A stretch of 64,000 bases of DNA from Staphylococcus capitis subsp. capitis (GCF_040739495.1 NZ_CP145263.1:1-64000); one strand, 5' to 3'; positions 46,158-54,515 are shown, counted from the stretch's first letter. The notes: a model not told the origin generated them from the sequence alone. Numbers and translations are program-made.

Positions 46158-47207
46158 ATGTTTCTTGCATGGAATGAAATTAAACGCAATAAGCTGAAGT
46201 TTGGTCTAATTATCGGTATTTTAGTTCTCATAAGTTATTTACTCTTTTTACTTTCGGGCCTAGCTAATGGTTTAATTAACATGAATACTGAAGGAATTAA
46301 AAAGTGGAAAGCGGATGCTATTGTTTTAAATAAAGATGCGCATCAAACCGTGCAACAATCTATTTTCAAAACATCTAAAACGAAAGATAAATTTAAAGAG
46401 ACCTCCTCATTAAAACAAATGGGTGCCATCGCCTCTAATGGAAATAATGAAGAGAACGCACTACTCTTTGGGATTAAAGCAGATTCATTTTTAATGCCGA
46501 AAGTAGTAAAGGGTAAAAAATTTGCTAAAGATAATGAAGTCGTTATTGATCAGACTCTCAAAGATAAAGGATTTAAAGTAGGAGATAAGGTTAAATTATC
46601 TCAATCCGATGAAAAATTAAGCATCGTAGGTGTCTCAGAAAGTGCTAAATACAATGCTTCACCTGTTATTTTCACTAATAATAAAACGATGCAAAAAATC
46701 AATCCAACGTTAACTACAGATAAAACAAATGCAATCGTTGTGCGAGATAAACATTGGAAAAATAAAAATGTAAACAAAGATCTTGAAGTGGTAGGTATTA
46801 ATAAATTTATTGAAGATTTGCCTGGATATCAGCCACAAAATTTAACAATGAACTTTATGATTACATTTTTATTTATTATTTCAGCAACAGTGATTGGCGT
46901 ATTCTTGTATGTTATAACATTACAGAAGAAAAACTTATTCGGCGTTTTGAAAGCACAAGGCTTCACTAATGGCTACTTAATGAATATGGTTTTATCGCAA
47001 ACGTTTATCCTAGCATTGATTGGTACATTGAAAGGTCTTGTTCTTACTATACTCACAGGATTTGTCTTACCAAAAGCGGTACCGGTTGAGTTTAATATTA
47101 TGACACTCATAGTGTTTGGAATTGTTTTAATATTGACGTCCTTGATTGGCAGTTTATTCTCGGTATTATCTATCAGAAAAATTGATCCACTCAAAGCAAT
47201 CGAATAA
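46158..47207 (+). CDS. ABC transporter permease (HrtB/FtsX-like)
   Basis: A 349-residue permease of the MacB/FtsX class: one N-terminal helix, a ~190-residue outside domain, and three C-terminal helices (ISATVIGVFLYVITL, ALIGTLKGLVLTILTG, IVLILTSLIGSLFSV) ending RKIDPLKAIE. It resembles HrtB, the haem-exporter permease, but also related peptide-resistance permeases, so the substrate is uncertain. It starts after AAAGGAG and is followed after 12 bases by its ATPase. No adjacent HssRS two-component genes are visible. Confidence 0.85.
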   Translation: MFLAWNEIKRNKLKFGLIIGILVLISYLLFLLSGLANGLINMNTEGIKKWKADAIVLNKDAHQTVQQSIFKTSKTKDKFKETSSLKQMGAIASNGNNEENALLFGIKADSFLMPKVVKGKKFAKDNEVVIDQTLKDKGFKVGDKVKLSQSDEKLSIVGVSESAKYNASPVIFTNNKTMQKINPTLTTDKTNAIVVRDKHWKNKNVNKDLEVVGINKFIEDLPGYQPQNLTMNFMITFLFIISATVIGVFLYVITLQKKNLFGVLKAQGFTNGYLMNMVLSQTFILALIGTLKGLVLTILTGFVLPKAVPVEFNIMTLIVFGIVLILTSLIGSLFSVLSIRKIDPLKAIE

Positions 47208-47219
47208 GGAGGTGCTACA

Positions 47220-47885
47220 ATGTTGAAGTTTGATCAAGTATCGAAAGAATTTAAAGATGGTAACCAAATAATTGAAGCCGTTAAATCAACATCTTTGACC
47301 TTTGATAAAGGAGAATTAATAGCCATTGTAGGGCCTTCTGGTTCCGGGAAAAGTACATTCCTAACAATGGCTGGCGCACTACAAACGCCTACACATGGGG
47401 AAATATATATTAATGACAATCAAATTTCTCAATTGAGTCAGAAACAACTTGCTAAAATGAGAATGAAAGAAATAGGTTTTATTCTACAATCTACGAATCT
47501 AGTGCCATTTCTAACGATCAAACAGCAATTTCGCTTATTGAAAAATTATAAAAAAGAAGTTTTAAGTGCTGACGAATTTGAAAAATTATTAAATGATTTA
47601 GGGTTGAAAGAAATAGAAAATAAATTACCGTCTGAAGTCTCAGGGGGACAAAAGCAGCGCGTAGCAATTGCTAAAGCAATTTATACCCAACCGTCGATTA
47701 TTTTAGCAGACGAACCAACAGCTTCATTAGATACAGAAAATGCGATGGCGGTAATGAGCATTCTTAAAGAACAATCTAAACAACGTCATAAAACATGTAT
47801 CATTGTGACGCATGATGAACGTTTAACACAATTTTGTGATAAAACGTATCATATGGAAGATGGCTATTTAAAAGAAGAGCAGTAA
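47220..47885 (+). CDS. ABC transporter ATPase (HrtA-like)
   Basis: A 221-residue ATPase with Walker A GPSGSGKST, signature SGGQKQRVAIAK, Walker B IILADEPTASLD and switch histidine VTHDERL. It belongs to the MacB/LolD class that powers FtsX-type permeases such as the one just upstream. The start follows AAGGAGG. The pair is closed by the terminator at 47932. Confidence 0.9.
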   Translation: MLKFDQVSKEFKDGNQIIEAVKSTSLTFDKGELIAIVGPSGSGKSTFLTMAGALQTPTHGEIYINDNQISQLSQKQLAKMRMKEIGFILQSTNLVPFLTIKQQFRLLKNYKKEVLSADEFEKLLNDLGLKEIENKLPSEVSGGQKQRVAIAKAIYTQPSIILADEPTASLDTENAMAVMSILKEQSKQRHKTCIIVTHDERLTQFCDKTYHMEDGYLKEEQ

Positions 47886-47931
47886 ATAACAAAATATAAA
47901 AAACAATTAGGAATAATCGTTATAATACACA

Positions 47932-47972
47932 CCTCATCATTTAGAATCAAAATCTAGATGATGAGGTTTTTA
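47932..47972 (+). terminator. Terminator after the ABC pair
   Basis: CCTCATCAT (47932-47940) pairs with ATGATGAGG (47958-47966) with further inner pairing, followed by T residues. Positions 47973-48150 are AT-rich with no gene seen. Confidence 0.85.
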
Positions 47973-48191
47973 TTTTATTTCTGTGAATCGTGTTGATTAT
48001 AAATTTGATTGTTGATATAACAGTATTTTATAATTATTTGCAATTTCAATTTAAACTGTAAAAAACTTTATTGATAAACAGTTGTTTATATTGTGCAAAA
48101 CTCACTAATGCATTATAGTTAATATACATATAAAAAATATACTTATTTCGCTGAGAAAGTGGGGACATGTACAGTGTATAAAGGGGAATTA

Positions 48192-49691
48192 TTGGGAAAA
48201 TTCATCTACACTTCAATTGTGATGCTAGTTATTTTTAGTCTTTCTGCCTTATTACATATCAATGTGGCAGATGCTGCTACTAAAAGTAGTACTGTAATGG
48301 CAAAAGAGACGCCTAAACAACTAGTAGCAAAACAGTATACAAATCAAACACCTAAAACTAAAATTGGCATTCAATCAACACAAATAACTCATAAAAGTAA
48401 TAATCATACTACAACGGCAAAATCTACAACACCAACAAAACAAACAACGTCACAGAATGTTAAACGTACGAAACCATCTTCAACTCGTGTGGTACCAAAT
48501 CACAGCCACAAACTAAGTGTTACCAACCGTAAGGGGACATCATTTTCAAAGCAAACTGCTCAACCAAAGCAACATAAAACGGTTAAACACACAACTATCC
48601 ATCACAAAGTTTCGCCAACGAAAGTTAAACCTCAAAAGACAACGAAAGCTGTCAAACCAACTAATAAGAAACCACATTGGTTATCAACAGCAACTAAAAC
48701 GAAAAAGGCACCATCAACTTCAAAAGTTACTAAAACTACATCGAAGCGTACTTCCTCAACTGTAACAAAAACGAAATCCACAAAACCGAGTGTCAAAACT
48801 TCAGTCAAAACAACAACTAAGTCAAAAGTAAAACCAATATCAACAGTAAAAGTAAAATCAAAAGCAACGTATTCACAACCTAAAAAGAATTACTACAATA
48901 AGCCACCTAAACGTTGGCCATCTAATGTACCAGGCGGGGACAACGTTCGTGATTTCGGTCAAACGACTAAAGAATCAGGTATTGATGATGCTTTGAAAAT
49001 CATGAAGAAATCGGGCAATACGGGCGTTACAATCGAGCATGCTAAAGCGAAAGACGCTAATATCGCAACCGTATTTAATTGGAACCCAACAGCCAAACAA
49101 TTAACTTATGGTACAGGTACAGCAATTGGGAGACATACGATTTTAACTGCGAATCATGTAGTGAATGATCAGCGCGCACACAAACCGTTAACACCCGCAC
49201 AACCTGAGAACATGAGAATCAACTTATTACAAGAAGGTTCCAAAGTCGTTCGTTCACTTCAAGTATTTGGCGTTCAAATGTTGCAATACGGAGATGTCGC
49301 ATTAGTTTACACATATGAGGACATTTCTAAATATATGAAAATACGTAAAATTGCATCAGAAAATACCATTAAATCAATGAAAGCCAATACGCCAATTCAT
49401 ATGTATCACTATGGTACGCCATATGGGAAATATAAAAATGATCCAGCTGGTACGATGTATCATTCTAAAGGTAAATATTCCATGACTGCACGAAATGTAA
49501 ATCCTATTGGCTACTATCAAATGATGGCAGAACCTGGCTCATCTGGTGGCGCAGTTTTAAATAGTAAGAACGAAATTATTGGTGTTCATGCGTTTAGAGT
49601 GGATTCAGGAGACTATAAGAAATATCATTTAAACACAATGGCAGAAATCAGAGGTAAATTACGTAAGGAGATCATTGATAATATCGTGTAA
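48192..49691 (+). CDS. Secreted V8-like serine protease with long cationic Thr/Lys linker
   Basis: About 499 residues: a signal peptide (VMLVIFSLSALLHINV, then ADA), a linker of roughly 220 residues rich in Thr, Lys and Ser (short KTTK- and KPSV-like motifs), and a C-terminal trypsin-fold domain. The catalytic triad is visible as TANHVV (His), YGDVAL (Asp) and EPGSSGGA (Ser), as in V8/Esp glutamyl endopeptidases. The start is uncertain: TTG 48192 after AAGGGGAA gives a clean signal peptide, while GTG 48174 and 48159 are alternatives. The linker is far longer and more basic than in V8, suggesting binding to wall polymers or DNA. Confidence 0.8.
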   Translation: MGKFIYTSIVMLVIFSLSALLHINVADAATKSSTVMAKETPKQLVAKQYTNQTPKTKIGIQSTQITHKSNNHTTTAKSTTPTKQTTSQNVKRTKPSSTRVVPNHSHKLSVTNRKGTSFSKQTAQPKQHKTVKHTTIHHKVSPTKVKPQKTTKAVKPTNKKPHWLSTATKTKKAPSTSKVTKTTSKRTSSTVTKTKSTKPSVKTSVKTTTKSKVKPISTVKVKSKATYSQPKKNYYNKPPKRWPSNVPGGDNVRDFGQTTKESGIDDALKIMKKSGNTGVTIEHAKAKDANIATVFNWNPTAKQLTYGTGTAIGRHTILTANHVVNDQRAHKPLTPAQPENMRINLLQEGSKVVRSLQVFGVQMLQYGDVALVYTYEDISKYMKIRKIASENTIKSMKANTPIHMYHYGTPYGKYKNDPAGTMYHSKGKYSMTARNVNPIGYYQMMAEPGSSGGAVLNSKNEIIGVHAFRVDSGDYKKYHLNTMAEIRGKLRKEIIDNIV

Positions 49692-49784
49692 TGTTAAGAG
49701 GTTAGGAAAACTTTTTCACAACTCATACTAATCAATAGGTCTTTAGGACATAATTAAGCACTTAAAACACAATATATATAAAAC

Positions 49785-49828
49785 AAAGAGCGTTCTCAAA
49801 GAAAATTTTCTTTGAGGACGCTCTTTTA
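49785..49828. terminator. Bidirectional terminator
   Basis: A near-perfect stem pairs AAAGAGCGTTCTCAAAG with CTTTGAGGACGCTCTTT. It separates the protease gene from the opposite-facing lipoprotein gene. Confidence 0.88.
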
Positions 49829-49843
49829 ATTATAAAATATATA

Positions 49844-50764
49844 TTAGTCTCTGCTAACTGATTCAGGTTTTTCAACACTATTCTGTTGATCATTATTTTG
49901 GTTGTTGTCAGTATCTTGAGCAGAGTTATCACTTTGCTGTTGCTGATCTTGTGTATTATCATCCTGACTTTGTTTTACTGATTGATTTTGTTCTTGTTCG
50001 CTATTTTGAGCAGCTTCGGTTTCTGATGTGCCTTCTTTACTTTGACTCGTATCATCATTATTCGTTTCTTGTTGTGATTGATCTGCTCTAGTTTGATTCT
50101 GTTGGTTATTTTCATTTTGAGATTGTTGCGAATTCTGATCATCGTAATTTGGATGGCTTAAATCTTTACCGAAAATTTTTCTATTATTACTATTCGGACC
50201 TTTATATAATGAACTTTCATTAGCATGTTTAATATGTCTTTCTTTATCTGCTTTAGTTCTTCTATCTATATAACCATTAACATGACCTGTCTGCTTATTA
50301 ACAGTCGTAGCAGCCTTCATTGGAAAGCCTGTGGCATCATGTGCTGTAAAGGTAATGTAGTATTCTTTACTATTAGATTGGTTTGAATCAACCTGATAAT
50401 CATCATTTGTGGCTGAATTTTTAAAGTGCTCTTTAGCATTTTGAATAGCTTCATCTTCTGAAATAGTCCCATTATTAGTTTGATTATCAGAATTTGTTTC
50501 ATTATTGTTGCCTTCATTACCTTGATTTGAAGTATCATTATTTTCAGAAGCATTTGCTTGTCCTTGATTAGCTTGATTTGTTTGGTTATCTACCTTGTTA
50601 TCATCACTTCTGTGTTTGTCTTTAGACTGACTTGAACTATGTTCACTACTTTCCTCATTATTCTTCTTACCTTCACCTTGATTATCGTCCGTACCGATAT
50701 TGAGTGAACATGCCCCTAGTAAGAATGTACTTAATAATACAGTCCCTAATAATTGCTTTTTCAT
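49844..50764 (-). CDS. Q/N/S-rich lipoprotein with PepSY-like segment
   Basis: A 306-residue lipoprotein with lipobox LLGAC near residue 19. Two low-complexity stretches (about 25-95 and 215-300, mostly Gln, Asn, Ser, Asp and Glu) flank a compact region of about 100 residues. That region (ISEDEAIQNAKEHF, YYITFTAHDATGFP, VNKQTGHVNGYIDRRTK) resembles the YpeB/PepSY fold seen in peptidase-associated proteins. I do not assign a function. The start follows GAAGGG. It faces the protease gene across a shared terminator. Confidence 0.75.
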   Translation of the reverse strand: MKKQLLGTVLLSTFLLGACSLNIGTDDNQGEGKKNNEESSEHSSSQSKDKHRSDDNKVDNQTNQANQGQANASENNDTSNQGNEGNNNETNSDNQTNNGTISEDEAIQNAKEHFKNSATNDDYQVDSNQSNSKEYYITFTAHDATGFPMKAATTVNKQTGHVNGYIDRRTKADKERHIKHANESSLYKGPNSNNRKIFGKDLSHPNYDDQNSQQSQNENNQQNQTRADQSQQETNNDDTSQSKEGTSETEAAQNSEQEQNQSVKQSQDDNTQDQQQQSDNSAQDTDNNQNNDQQNSVEKPESVSRD

Positions 50765-51024
50765 AATTATCCCTTCAATTATACATCGTACAATATTTTT
50801 AAATTGTTGTTAATATTACGCTGTTTTATATATTTATTATTATTTTTATATTTTAAATGATTTGAGTTTCTTCTGACGTAATAATCTTGATCTTTTGAAA
50901 ATTGATTTCACAATAAACGTACTTAATTTTTATAAAACATTAATAATATATTTATACTAGTGACAATTTTATTATTTTATTTATAAATATATTAATAATT
51001 TTGATGTAAATTTACATATAAAAA
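50765..51024. other. AT-rich divergent intergenic region
   Basis: The region between the lipoprotein gene and the RiPP-cluster promoter is very AT-rich and carries no ORF with a ribosome site. It must hold the lipoprotein promoter, which I could not place with confidence. Confidence 0.5.
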
Positions 51025-51053
51025 TTGAATTTACTCTTTTTCAGAATTATAAT
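51025..51053 (+). promoter_or_regulatory. Strong promoter of the RiPP-type precursor gene
   Basis: TTGAAT (51025-51030) and perfect TATAAT (51048-51053) are 17 bases apart. Transcription should begin near 51060, placing the left arm of the 15-bp inverted repeat at the extreme 5' end of the mRNA. Confidence 0.75.
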
Positions 51054-51060
51054 GAAAGCG

Positions 51061-51075
51061 GTTGCTACCCTATAA
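51061..51075 (+). repeat. Inverted repeat, left arm, before the precursor gene
   Basis: GTTGCTACCCTATAA. It can pair with the arm at 51279-51293 over 15 positions with one G-U pair, enclosing the whole precursor gene and its ribosome site. Confidence 0.85.
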
Positions 51076-51092
51076 CATCAGGAGGAATATAT

Positions 51093-51242
51093 ATGGAAAA
51101 TATTTTAATCAACGGATATAGTCACTACACATCATCAAATAATATTCAACGAAGTGCAATAGAAGAAAGAGATTTAGGTGATGGTCGTACATCATCAATA
51201 TCTGCGTCCGTTTCTTATACAGTTACTTGGAGTGCCGCTTAA
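51093..51242 (+). CDS. Cysteine-free RiPP precursor peptide candidate, 49 residues
   Basis: A short ORF with an excellent ribosome site (AGGAGG at 51080-51085, 7 bases before ATG) and a strong promoter. The translation starts MENILINGYSHYTSSNN, has an acidic middle EERDLGDG, and ends with a Ser/Thr-rich tail. From residue 35 on, Ser or Thr alternates strictly with another residue (Ile, Ala, Val, Tyr, Val, Trp) through Ser47, then Ala-Ala. It has no cysteine at all, so thioether rings are impossible. The next genes encode a kinase-like protein, a HopA1-family protein and a LanJ-like reductase, which makes a modified peptide precursor the best reading. The core probably begins around Arg32-Thr33; no peptidase or transporter is adjacent. 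Confidence 0.75.
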   Translation: MENILINGYSHYTSSNNIQRSAIEERDLGDGRTSSISASVSYTVTWSAA

Positions 51243-51278
51243 CGCAGTTAATCAGTAATAAAATTTAAATTAATAAGA

Positions 51279-51293
51279 TTATAGGGTGGCAAC
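51279..51293 (+). repeat. Inverted repeat, right arm, after the precursor gene
   Basis: TTATAGGGTGGCAAC, 37 bases after the precursor stop, followed by TTTTT. Pairing with 51061-51075 would form a long-range hairpin with a U-tail, which could end or process a precursor-only transcript. Confidence 0.85.
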
Positions 51294-51428
51294 TTTTTAT
51301 ATAAATTAAGAAATGACTACATGAGATATTGATATCTAATTAAAATGACACCAATCCTTACATAAAAATACCTTAAACATTTTAAAATAAAAAATTGAAA
51401 TTTACATGAAAGGGGTTTAGATATTTTA

Positions 51429-52382
51429 ATGCAAAAAGTTAAAGAAGGTCGCAATATGATTAGTCTTGAAGAAGATGGAGCAACGCCATATTTACATAAA
51501 GTAATTAAAGGACCTAAAAGTGATGCGCTCAGACGATACTATAATTGCTTGAAATGGGAAGACCTACGCACGAGCGCTATACAATTAAATTCTCCTAAGT
51601 TGATTGGCCATGATGAAGGCAATTTATCACTTAAATATCAATGGATTGAAAATGCTAAATCATTAGAAGAATTAGAACAACCTTCACCAAATTTTAAAAA
51701 CAAAATTGTCAAAGCTGTAGATATGTTAGCGACATTACATTTATCTGATATCAATGATGTGGACATAGATTCAGAAGATCAATTGCCGCAACGTGAATCG
51801 TTGTTATATGCATTAAATAAATATGAATATGCCGGTTGTACGGGTGCGGAACTAGAGTTGTTTAGTTTATTGCAACAAGACTCTCAACTCGTAGGAACTG
51901 TAAGGAAGCAATCTCATGATAATGACGTTTGTATTTGTCATGGGGATATTCGTTTGGATCAGTTTATATTTACGGATGATGACATATGGATTATAGATTT
52001 TGAAGAATTGCGTAGAGGAGATCCAAGTAGAGATTTAGCGGGATTGATTGGTTCTATTTATTTCGACTGTTTATTAAAAACATTTACCGAAACGACGCAA
52101 GAAACTTCAGATGCTAAGGAGATAGAAGAGCAATTTATGGAACGAGGTCTTAATTACATTGAGCAAATCAGACCGTTAATTCAGTTAGCTTATCAAACAT
52201 ATTTATCTAAGAAAATGATTAATAAAATACATATTGCTCGAAACATCGGATGGTTTCTTGTGGAAAGAATTATGAGAAGAGCTAAATTTTCATTTCGTTT
52301 AACTGCCATAGATAAAGCAATACTTGGAATAGGTAGAGAAGTAATAGTGTTTCCAGAAAATCTAATAGAACTATTTGAATAA
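51429..52382 (+). CDS. Kinase-like RiPP modification protein (LxmK/TvaC-type)
   Basis: A 317-residue phosphotransferase-fold protein of the APH/choline kinase class. The catalytic loop CHGDIRLDQFIF and the metal-binding IIDFEELRRGDPSRDLA are clear. Similar kinases in class V lanthipeptide and thioamitide clusters phosphorylate Ser/Thr of the precursor before elimination. An antibiotic-resistance role is less likely because of the neighbours. An AAAGGGG site lies 13 bases upstream, slightly far; an internal ATG at 51456 (protein MISLEEDG) after GAAGG is an alternative. HopA1 follows after 15 bases. Confidence 0.8.
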   Translation: MQKVKEGRNMISLEEDGATPYLHKVIKGPKSDALRRYYNCLKWEDLRTSAIQLNSPKLIGHDEGNLSLKYQWIENAKSLEELEQPSPNFKNKIVKAVDMLATLHLSDINDVDIDSEDQLPQRESLLYALNKYEYAGCTGAELELFSLLQQDSQLVGTVRKQSHDNDVCICHGDIRLDQFIFTDDDIWIIDFEELRRGDPSRDLAGLIGSIYFDCLLKTFTETTQETSDAKEIEEQFMERGLNYIEQIRPLIQLAYQTYLSKKMINKIHIARNIGWFLVERIMRRAKFSFRLTAIDKAILGIGREVIVFPENLIELFE

Positions 52383-52397
52383 ATAGGAGGGCGTACT

Positions 52398-53276
52398 ATG
52401 ACAGAAAAAGTGACTACGTTAGAAGATTTAGCACTCAAAATAGAATTTGAAACAGATTTAAACAAAGTTAAAATAGATAACGAAACATATGATGAGGTAT
52501 TTGAAAATCAAAAAAGTAAGTTAAAACAATGGCTATATTCGATGTTACATACTGGAAATTTGAATAATCAAGTCAAGCAATCATCAAAAACATTCAATGA
52601 TTTGAATCAGCAAATTGCCAGTAGTATTAAAGACCCTGGGATTCGAATTGAGACGAGTACTCAAATATTCAACGGTCAAACTTATCATGTTATACAGGGA
52701 CTTCGAATCAAAGAGGAAATAACTGAAGATAATAGTATTGTTATACCTTGTTCTAGACCTAATTTGACTCCTGGGTTTTTTATGTTCGTACATACTAATA
52801 ATGGTTTACATATAAATAAGGTTACACGACATTATATTTATGCAGATGAGCCTCAATATGCTATAGAGTTATGGAGTAAATGTGTTAATGAGTTAGTTGA
52901 AAAAAACGTGAGCTTTTCTGCTAAAATATTGTCCTCCTCTGATAGTTATCCTAGAAATGACGCACTCGTGTTTTATAGTAGTGAAGATAAAGATAGGGTT
53001 GAAAAAGTATTAATTAAATACGTTGAAAAGTCTCCTATAAAAATTAAAGAAGGCTCTCAACTTGCGAGTCAATTAACTTACAATCTCTATACAGCTGAAG
53101 AACCTATTCAAACCAATGATATACAACAGAGCTTTGGTGAACATCGTTGTAGCGCTATAGTAGATGCTATTCAAGACTACTTTATTACAGGTGCATCCTT
53201 CAAATTGTTACTAAAGCAAAGATTCATTGCGAATCAGATAGATATTAATGATGTGTCTAAAAATGTAGTGAAGTGA
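52398..53276 (+). CDS. HopA1-family RiPP modification protein (LxmY/TvaD-type)
   Basis: A 292-residue protein with the HopA1 effector-type domain (about 100-260): RPNLTPGFFMF, VTRHYIYAD, FSAKIL and SYPRNDALVFYSS. In class V lanthipeptide and thioamitide pathways, HopA1-type proteins act with the kinase, most likely as the phosphate-eliminating lyase. Its start follows GGAGGG and is 15 bases after the kinase stop. About 95 bases separate it from the dehydrogenase. The lyase function is inferred from family and context, not from the sequence itself. Confidence 0.78.
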   Translation: MTEKVTTLEDLALKIEFETDLNKVKIDNETYDEVFENQKSKLKQWLYSMLHTGNLNNQVKQSSKTFNDLNQQIASSIKDPGIRIETSTQIFNGQTYHVIQGLRIKEEITEDNSIVIPCSRPNLTPGFFMFVHTNNGLHINKVTRHYIYADEPQYAIELWSKCVNELVEKNVSFSAKILSSSDSYPRNDALVFYSSEDKDRVEKVLIKYVEKSPIKIKEGSQLASQLTYNLYTAEEPIQTNDIQQSFGEHRCSAIVDAIQDYFITGASFKLLLKQRFIANQIDINDVSKNVVK

Positions 53277-53371
53277 ATATAGATGTAAGATGCGTGTGCT
53301 ACATTCTGAAAATGCTCTATCCAAAAGTTTAAAAAAGCGTATGACGTATATTGATAGGAGTGACTCAGTTT

Positions 53372-54484
53372 ATGAAAGTATTAGCTTTAATTAATACCAA
53401 TTTAGTATCAGAAGAAGATGTAACGATGTTACCTGATGTAAATATTGCAGGAACATCCATTCATTGTGGTTTGATTGAATTAGAACGACCAAATTTTAAC
53501 GAAAATGCATCAGAAAACGAACATTTCGTATTAGTAAAAGTTGATGCTTTTTCATGTAATTACAGAGATAAAGCTATTATTTTAAAAGCCGCTTTAAAAA
53601 TGCAAGAAGATGCGAGTTTTCAAGCTCCACCGTTCGATTATTTTGGTTCAGACTTTGTAGGGAGAATTGTGGCCAAAGGAAATTCAGTTGATGAATTTGA
53701 AATCGGACAACGTGTTATTCCCAATTGTGCGTATCCCAAGCCTCCTTTTCCAGGAGTGGCCCCTGGAGCAGTAACAAACGAAGCTTCAAAAGGATGGCTC
53801 AGATTACATAAATCAAAGCTCATTAAAATACCAGAACATATGAATAACGCCGTTGCAGCAGGCTTCTCAATAGGTAGTCAAACGTCAACAAGTATGGTGA
53901 GACGTGTAAATCTTAAGCAGAATGAACGTGCACTAGTTCTGAGCGGTCGATCTAATACGTCTATGTTTATTATTAATAATTTAATCAGTAAAGGAATCGA
54001 TACAACAGTATTGACCACATCTGAATGGACGCCCGAGGAACAAGCACTTATTAAACCAGCTAAATTACATAAAATAGATAGGAACGTGCAGAAGTGGGAT
54101 GAAGACTTAGGTGAATTTGATGTGATATTTGATCCTTATTTTGATTTGCATTTAGAAAAGGCAGTCAATCAAATGAAAGTAGGAGGACGCTACATTACAT
54201 GCGGTTTTAAAAATCAGCATCCTGACTTTTTCGAATATGAAGATAAGAATACACCAAATCATCTTAAAAATATTATGTTAAAAGTTATGCTTAACAATCT
54301 GTCATTAATAGGTAACTGTATTGGAACATGGGAAGACTTAGAAAAGGGCATTTCAGACTATAATGAAAATGAATTTATTGTTCCCATCGATAGAAGTTAT
54401 TCCATTGAGGAAGGCAGTGAGTTTGTTAACCGTACCTATAACACGCGAGGACGTTTAGGCAAAGCAATAATGCTATATGATTAA
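53372..54484 (+). CDS. Zinc-type medium-chain dehydrogenase, LanJ-like candidate
   Basis: A 370-residue MDR-superfamily oxidoreductase. The N-terminal GroES-like half shows SCNYRDKAI and FGSDFVGRIV; the Rossmann half has LVLSGRSNTSMFIINNL and GGRYITCGF. LanJ(A) members of this superfamily reduce dehydroalanine and dehydrobutyrine to D-Ala and D-aminobutyrate in lanthipeptides. With a Cys-free precursor this would be the last tailoring step. I start at ATG 53372 after AGGAG; the TTG at 53351 precedes that site. A terminator closes the cluster. A different substrate cannot be excluded. Confidence 0.72.
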   Translation: MKVLALINTNLVSEEDVTMLPDVNIAGTSIHCGLIELERPNFNENASENEHFVLVKVDAFSCNYRDKAIILKAALKMQEDASFQAPPFDYFGSDFVGRIVAKGNSVDEFEIGQRVIPNCAYPKPPFPGVAPGAVTNEASKGWLRLHKSKLIKIPEHMNNAVAAGFSIGSQTSTSMVRRVNLKQNERALVLSGRSNTSMFIINNLISKGIDTTVLTTSEWTPEEQALIKPAKLHKIDRNVQKWDEDLGEFDVIFDPYFDLHLEKAVNQMKVGGRYITCGFKNQHPDFFEYEDKNTPNHLKNIMLKVMLNNLSLIGNCIGTWEDLEKGISDYNENEFIVPIDRSYSIEEGSEFVNRTYNTRGRLGKAIMLYD

Positions 54485-54515
54485 AAGTTGAAAATAAATG
54501 CAATGATAACCACAA

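Noticed and set aside
51093..51242. Lantibiotic with thioether rings
   Set aside because: The precursor contains no cysteine, so lanthionine cannot form.
51429..52382. Aminoglycoside or macrolide phosphotransferase resistance gene
   Set aside because: The fold is shared, but the precursor-like ORF upstream and the HopA1 and dehydrogenase genes downstream fit a peptide-modifying kinase better.
51093..53276. Thioamitide (thioviridamide-type) cluster
   Set aside because: There is no YcaO/TfuA pair and no cysteine decarboxylase, and the precursor has no cysteine.
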